From: Phalacrocorax aristotelis
Lineage: Eukaryota > Chordata > Aves > Suliformes > Phalacrocoracidae
Length of the DNA: 64,000 nucleotides
Assembly: GCF_949628215.1 (NCBI RefSeq)
Contig: NC_134288.1
Location: 9,803,682-9,867,681 of the forward strand
Reading direction: 5' to 3'
A model generated the notes under the pieces. That model was not told where the DNA came from, ran no database searches, and worked only from the letters and a program-made list of their open reading frames with translations. Shown piece after piece: positions 62,856 through 64,000 of the stretch (position 1 is its first letter; the number at the start of each line of letters is the position of its first letter). The translations under genes were made by a program, and so were the position numbers.

Positions 62856-63750
62856 CATAGAATCATAGAATCGTTAAGGCCGGAAAAGACCTCTAAGATC
62901 ACCAGGTCCAACATTCAACTCAACACCACCATGCCTCCTAAACCATGCCCTGAAGTGCCACGTCTACACGTGTTTTGAACACCTCCAGGGATGGTGACTC
63001 AACCGCCCCTCTGGGCAGCCTGTTCCAGTGCCTGACCACTCTTTCAGTAAAGCATTTTTTTCCTAATATCCAACCTAAACCTCCCCTGACACAGCTTGAG
63101 GCCATTTCCTCTCATCCTATCACTAGTAACTTGGGAGAAGAGACTGACTGCCACCTCACTGCAACCTCCTTTCAGGTACTTGCAGAGAGCGAGAAGGGCT
63201 CCCCTCAGCCTCCCCTTCTCCAGGCTAAACACCCCCAGCCCCTCAGCCGCTCCTCATCAGACTTGTGCTCCAGACCCTGCCCCAGCCCCGCTGCCCTTCT
63301 CTGGACACGCTCCAGCACCTCAATGTCCTTCTTGTCCTGAGGGGCCCAAAACTGAACACAGGATTCGAGGTGAGGCCTCCCCAGTGCCGAGCACAGGGGC
63401 CCCATCCCTGCCCGGCTCCTGCTGGCCACACCAGTGCTGACACAAGCCCGGGGGCTGGTGGCCTCCTTGGCCACCCGGGCACTGCCGGCTCATGCCCAGC
63501 CAGCTGTCAGCCAGCACACCCAGGGCCTTCTCCGCCGGGCACTTTCCAGCCCCTCTGCCCCAGGCCTGGAGCGTTGCCTGGGGTTGTTGTGACACAAGTG
63601 CAGGACCCGGCACTGAGCTTTGTTGAACCCCATACAGTTGGCCTTGGTCCATCGATCCAGCCTGTCCTGGTCCCTCTGCAGAGCCGTCCTACCCTTGAGC
63701 AGATCGACACTGCCACACAACTTGGTGTCATGTGCAAATTTACTGAGGGT
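62856..63750 (-). mobile_element. Degraded, 5'-truncated CR1 LINE
   Basis: The plus strand starts CATAGAATCATAGAATCG followed by AAGACCTCTAAGATCACCAG, the reverse complement of the CR1 3' end with its ATTCTATG repeats, so the element runs on the minus strand. Upstream are fragments of the reverse transcriptase ORF in different minus frames: [27 protein letters not shown] and [10 protein letters not shown]. The frame breaks and the FADD to FAHD change show it is dead. The 5' limit near 63750 is approximate. Confidence 0.9.
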
Positions 63751-64000
63751 GTGTGGCGGTGGTGGAAGGCCCTGGCTGTGGGCAGGCTGTGCCCCAGTTC
63801 CCCTCCTGTGCCTCGGGTGAGGGCAGACCAGGAGCCGTGAGGGCATCCCAAGGCTAGTGGGAAGGATCAGTGCCAAGGGTCCCACTGATGGCCTCCCTGT
63901 GGCTACTTGTGCTCAGCCCCCGATTATCCCAGTTCATGGCTGTTTATCCCATCTCTGAAAGGTCCATGCTGACACTGTGCCTGCAAGAGGGAGTGTGTTG
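63751..64000. other. Unassigned right edge
   Basis: Nothing recognisable beyond the CR1 homology. It could be a diverged CR1 continuation or unique flank. Confidence 0.4.

Noticed and set aside
1-64000. tRNA, rRNA, CRISPR array, bacterial insertion sequence or prophage
   Set aside because: No cloverleaf, array or terminal inverted repeats were seen; the window is eukaryotic.

Overview
The window is vertebrate nuclear DNA and almost certainly avian. It carries multi-exon genes with GT/AG introns, CpG-island promoters and a degraded CR1 LINE, the typical bird retrotransposon. The introns are short and the right two thirds are GC-rich, as on a bird microchromosome. The gene content matches human 20q11.21 and, from memory, chicken chromosome 20. 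The BCL-xL protein has the avian form with a short loop but is not identical to the chicken protein as I remember it, so a non-galliform bird is likely.

Layout, left to right. TPX2 (minus strand) fills about 0.4-13.5 kb; sixteen exons with coding sequence are placed and the last one lies off the left edge. A CpG island at about 12.9-15.7 kb is a head-to-head promoter region shared with BCL2L1 (plus strand). BCL2L1 has its main coding exon at 15.9 kb, a 15.3 kb intron and its last exon at 31.7 kb. Converging on BCL2L1 from the right is a complete 15-exon gene for a secreted BPI/LBP-family protein of 499 residues (34.8-38.7 kb, minus). ID1 (42.1-43.0 kb, minus) follows, with a BMP/CRE response element just upstream that closely resembles the mammalian one. 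After 5 kb of intergenic DNA comes HM13, signal peptide peptidase (48.3-62.6 kb, minus, 12 exons). A CR1 LINE lies directly behind the HM13 promoter, at 62.86-63.75 kb.

These genes do not form an operon or a single pathway. TPX2 drives spindle assembly, BCL2L1 blocks apoptosis, ID1 inhibits bHLH factors downstream of BMP, HM13 is an ER intramembrane protease, and the BPI-fold protein is probably a secreted lipid-binding or defence protein. No bacterial-type system, CRISPR array or intact mobile element is present. The most interesting points are the BPI-fold gene where mammals carry COX4I2, the 9-codon uORF two bases before the BCL2L1 start, the preserved in-frame Bcl-xS donor, the ID1 response element, and the missing N-terminal KEN box in TPX2.

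Exon boundaries were set by hand from splice consensus, reading-frame phase and remembered family sequences. Phases agree at every junction given for the coding regions. First exons, transcription starts and regulatory sites are inferred and less certain.
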